Source: Baffinella frigidus
Lineage: Eukaryota; Cryptophyceae; Cryptomonadales; Baffinellaceae
Assembly (NCBI GenBank): GCA_026770585.1
Contig: MU646346.1
Location: forward strand, 1,092,965 to 1,105,692
Direction of reading: 5' to 3'
Length of the DNA: 12,728 nt
Position numbers and translations under genes: made by a program. Every line of letters begins with the position of its first letter. The first letter of the stretch is position 1. The notes below the pieces were generated by a model. It did not search any database. It had not been told where the DNA came from and saw nothing but the letters and a program-made list of their open reading frames with translations. Below, in pieces: positions 12,101 through 12,728 of this stretch.

Positions 12101-12687
12101 CCCATGCAAACCGTCAACTTTTGAGTTCAACGAGTGCCTCCACACGGCGTTCACCGCCCTCGGCAAGTTCAGATTTAATTCCAACCACCTTTTTGCCCGG
12201 CTGTCTTAATTTTGGAAGTTGCTTGCTATCTTAGCCTCGGCATAGCTCTACCATAGCTGCCGCCCCACCCCTAAGATAGCAAAAAGGTTATTCAGTTCAA
12301 TATATTTCAGTAGGAGAGTGCGGTTTGACGAGAACCTCCACACGGCGCTCACGGCCCACGGCAAGGTGCGTTTGCTTTGCATAACAATGTAAAGTTTGCT
12401 TTACACAATTGTGTAGAACTCACACGTGGGGCGGTTGGCACACCAAGGCCAGTCTCTTTCCACCCTAACTTAAAACCCCAAACCCCAAACCTCACACCTC
12501 CCAAACCTCCCAAACCCCAAACCCCCAACCCCCCAACCCCCAAACCCCAAACCCCCAAACCCCCAAACCCAAAACCCAAAACCCCAAACCCCAAACCTCA
12601 ACCCCCCAACCTCCAAACCCCCAAACTCCTGGCAGGACTTCTGCCTGGTGGCGGACGGCGAGTCATCCGTCAAGCGCTGGCTCCGCG
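9063..12687 (+). CDS. ERI1-like DEDDh 3'-5' exonuclease gene, 5' six exons (partial)
   Basis: Predicted relative of ERI1/3'hExo exoribonucleases, which trim histone mRNA, rRNA and small RNAs. Seen: six exons whose phases all agree, giving FDYLIAVDFQ, VTCGG, QEIIEFPW, VVIDC, LFVKP, ISEHCTAYTGVT, TLEEAVKEFNEYL and FCLVADGE in family order. Human-type proteins read D-F-E-A-T-C at the first site and, as I recall, T-D-G-x-W-D at the second. Here the first site reads D-F-Q-V-T-C and the second A-D-G-E-S-S. So the glutamate of DxE and probably the Exo II aspartate are missing, suggesting a pseudoenzyme or early pseudogene, although all frames are open. The Exo III H/D region lies beyond the window. 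Introns are 164 to 1,140 bases. Confidence 0.8.
9126..9525 (+). other. Exonuclease intron 1, free of telomere-like repeats
   Basis: A GC-rich, 400-base intron with no TTTAGGG units, no palindromic element and no edge copies, unlike the other introns. Frames are open on the minus strand across it, but their codon pattern and content look like shadows. I see nothing else in it. Confidence 0.55.
9526..9585 (+). CDS. Exonuclease exon 2
   Basis: The acceptor CCTGCAG is followed by 20 whole codons: VTCGGEVTRDG then TQEIIEFPW. The donor is TGG|GTTTGA. The T-C and Q-E-I-I-E-F-P pattern is diagnostic of ERI1-like exonucleases. Phase is 0 at both ends. The intron that follows starts a CCCTAAA array within about seven bases of the donor. 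Confidence 0.85.
9588..9747 (+). repeat. CCCTAAA array forming almost all of exonuclease intron 2
   Basis: The intron is 164 bases. From two bases after the donor GT to four before the acceptor it is AACCCTAAACCCTAACACTA and similar heptamers. Confidence 0.92.
9750..9809 (+). CDS. Exonuclease exon 3
   Basis: Twenty whole codons: VVIDCKSHQIVDEKQ then LFVKP. The acceptor is ACACCAG, directly abutting the CCCTAAA-type array. The donor is CCG|GTCTGT. V-V-x-x-x-x-x-x-I-V-D-E-x-x-x-x-V-K-P is the standard second strand pair of the ERI1 fold. Phase is 0 at both ends. Confidence 0.85.
9836..10048. other. Exonuclease intron 3, proximal part
   Basis: Contains the perfect palindrome GATTTCGTACGAAATC (9836-9851) and a CCTACGG/GCGTAGGGGCATAGG stretch at about 9880-9930 resembling the centres of the palindromic elements near 316 and 2644. 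No coding signal. Confidence 0.5.
10049..10125. repeat. AAGTTGAC/GTCAACTT dispersed repeat, copy 3 (uninterrupted site)
   Basis: CCGGGCTCTTTTTCGCACC leads to AAGTTGACGGATTGGTACC, then CATGTCAACTTGATAATAG and TCGGTCAGC. It serves as the empty-site reference for the 7892 insertion. A weaker relative lies in the divergent promoter at about 8935-8985. Confidence 0.7.
10301..10489 (+). repeat. CCCCAAA array before exonuclease exon 4
   Basis: The dominant unit is CCCCAAA with CCCAAAT and CCAAACTC variants. It ends in CACCCCACCGCAG, the exon 4 acceptor. Confidence 0.9.
10492..10548 (+). CDS. Exonuclease exon 4
   Basis: Nineteen codons: VTTEISEHCTA then YTGVTPFT. The acceptor is CCGCAG and the donor ACG|GTGCAA, phase 0. 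The L/I-S-x-x-C-x-x-x-T-G-V/I-T helix is typical of the family. Its last 18 bases plus a GT recur at 10615-10632, with two changes. Confidence 0.84.
10550..10715 (+). repeat. CCCTAAA/CCCGAAA array after exonuclease exon 4
   Basis: Starts right after the donor GTGC as AACCCTGAACCCTAAATTC. It contains the exon 4 donor-edge copy at 10615-10632. Confidence 0.87.
10615..10632 (+). repeat. Donor-edge copy of exonuclease exon 4
   Basis: Reads GGGGTCACGCCTTTCACG then GTCGAA: the last six codons of exon 4 (GVTPFT) with a GT. It lies 83 bases downstream of the true edge, between CCCTAAA repeats. Confidence 0.75.
10998..11087 (+). repeat. 90-bp dispersed repeat, copy 2
   Basis: Near-identical to 3648-3737 and in the same orientation on the plus strand, hence antisense to the oxygenase in copy 1 and sense to the exonuclease here. 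It interrupts the exon 5 acceptor-edge ladder. Confidence 0.8.
11479..11602. repeat. Inverted-end element CACGCCAGAGT
   Basis: CACGCCAGAGT at 11479-11489 pairs with ACTCTGGCGTG at 11592-11602. Looser pairing continues inward (GAAGGGG/CCCCTTC). It lies between exon 5 acceptor-edge copies. Confidence 0.65.
11689..11769 (+). CDS. Exonuclease exon 5
   Basis: Twenty-seven codons: VEGGQTLEEAVKEF then NEYLHTAFTAHGK. The acceptor is ACGCAG and the donor AAG|GTCCGA, phase 0. It corresponds to the V-x-x-A-x-T-L/F-x-x-V helix after T-G-I/V-T. It is the only copy in the cluster with both edges. Acceptor-edge copies precede it (10791, 11141, 11244, 11399, 11632), and donor-edge copies follow it (11914, 12123, 12324). 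Confidence 0.85.
11914..12365 (+). repeat. Donor-edge copies of exonuclease exon 5
   Basis: Three copies of the exon's 3' part: 11914-11964 (VKEFNEYLHTAFTAHGK, donor GTCAGT), 12123-12167 (EFNECLHTAFTALGK, donor lost, TTC follows) and 12324-12365 (FDENLHTALTAHGK, donor GTGCGT). None has an acceptor at its start. Frames remain open. Confidence 0.85.
12186..12288. repeat. Nested hairpin in exonuclease intron 5
   Basis: The outer pair is ACCTTTTTGC/GCAAAAAGGT and the inner pair TTGCTATCTTAG/CTAAGATAGCAA. It lies between the second and third donor-edge copies of exon 5. Confidence 0.65.
12469..12630 (+). repeat. CCCCAAA array before exonuclease exon 6
   Basis: CCCCAAA and CCCCCAAAC units with CCTCCCAAA variants run to within a few bases of the acceptor CTGGCAG. 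Confidence 0.9.
12636..12687 (+). CDS. Exonuclease exon 6 (Exo II region)
   Basis: The acceptor CTGGCAG is followed by GAC TTC TGC. The product is DFCLVADGESSVKRWLR plus one base (phase 1) before GTACAC. It matches the F-C-L-V-T-D-G strand of the family. The W-D that usually follows is S-S here. The next intron begins with a CCCTAAA array and runs out of the window. Confidence 0.78.
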
Positions 12688-12696
12688 GTACACCCT

Positions 12697-12728
12697 TCCT
12701 AAACCCTGAACCCTAAACCCTATACCCT
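12697..12728 (+). repeat. CCCTAAA array at the start of exonuclease intron 6
   Basis: CTAAACCCTGAACCCTAAAC continues off the window end, starting about ten bases after the exon 6 donor. Confidence 0.85.

Overview
The window is eukaryotic. It holds no bacterial-type operon, rRNA or tRNA. Coding sequence is cut into exons of about 50 to 115 bases with GT-AG (once GC-AG) borders. The introns are packed with degenerate TTTAGGG-type (plant and alga-type) telomere-like repeats, minisatellites and short palindromic elements. That telomere unit suits a green alga, chromerid, dinoflagellate or similar protist. I cannot place it more precisely.

Two multi-exon genes could be rebuilt by eye; every junction keeps reading phase. 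They lie head to head. Minus strand, 8696 down to 1283: a 2-oxoglutarate/Fe(II) oxygenase of the HxD type, eight exons (1: 8696-8282, 2: 7819-7723, 3: 7153-7041, 4: 6591-6519, 5: 5757-5709, 6: 5127-5056, 7: 2919-2804, 8: 1344-1283). Plus strand, 9063 to 12687 and onward out of the window: an ERI1-like DEDDh 3'-5' exonuclease (9063-9125, 9526-9585, 9750-9809, 10492-10548, 11689-11769, 12636-12687). In the exonuclease two expected acidic catalytic positions appear to be replaced. The 366 bases between the two first ATGs may be a shared promoter.

The most unusual feature is how the introns are built. Around most exons there are decaying copies of exon edges. Copies upstream of an exon (in the direction of transcription) carry a 3' splice site plus the exon's first bases. 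Copies downstream carry the exon's last bases plus a 5' splice site. This holds in both genes and is what repeated tandem duplication across splice junctions would give. The telomere-like arrays are mostly oriented so that the pre-mRNA reads CCCTAAA, and the polarity flips at the divergent promoter.

Mobile-like DNA is intronic or lies beyond the last recognised exon: a 150-bp palindromic element in two copies with 4-bp target duplications, a roughly 580-bp foldback element, and several palindromic families (two or three copies each) at 1-1000, 2644-2782, 5869-6345 and 11479-12288. From 1 to about 1040 there is no recognisable exon, only palindromic repeats. This region is either the oxygenase's next intron or its 3' flank.
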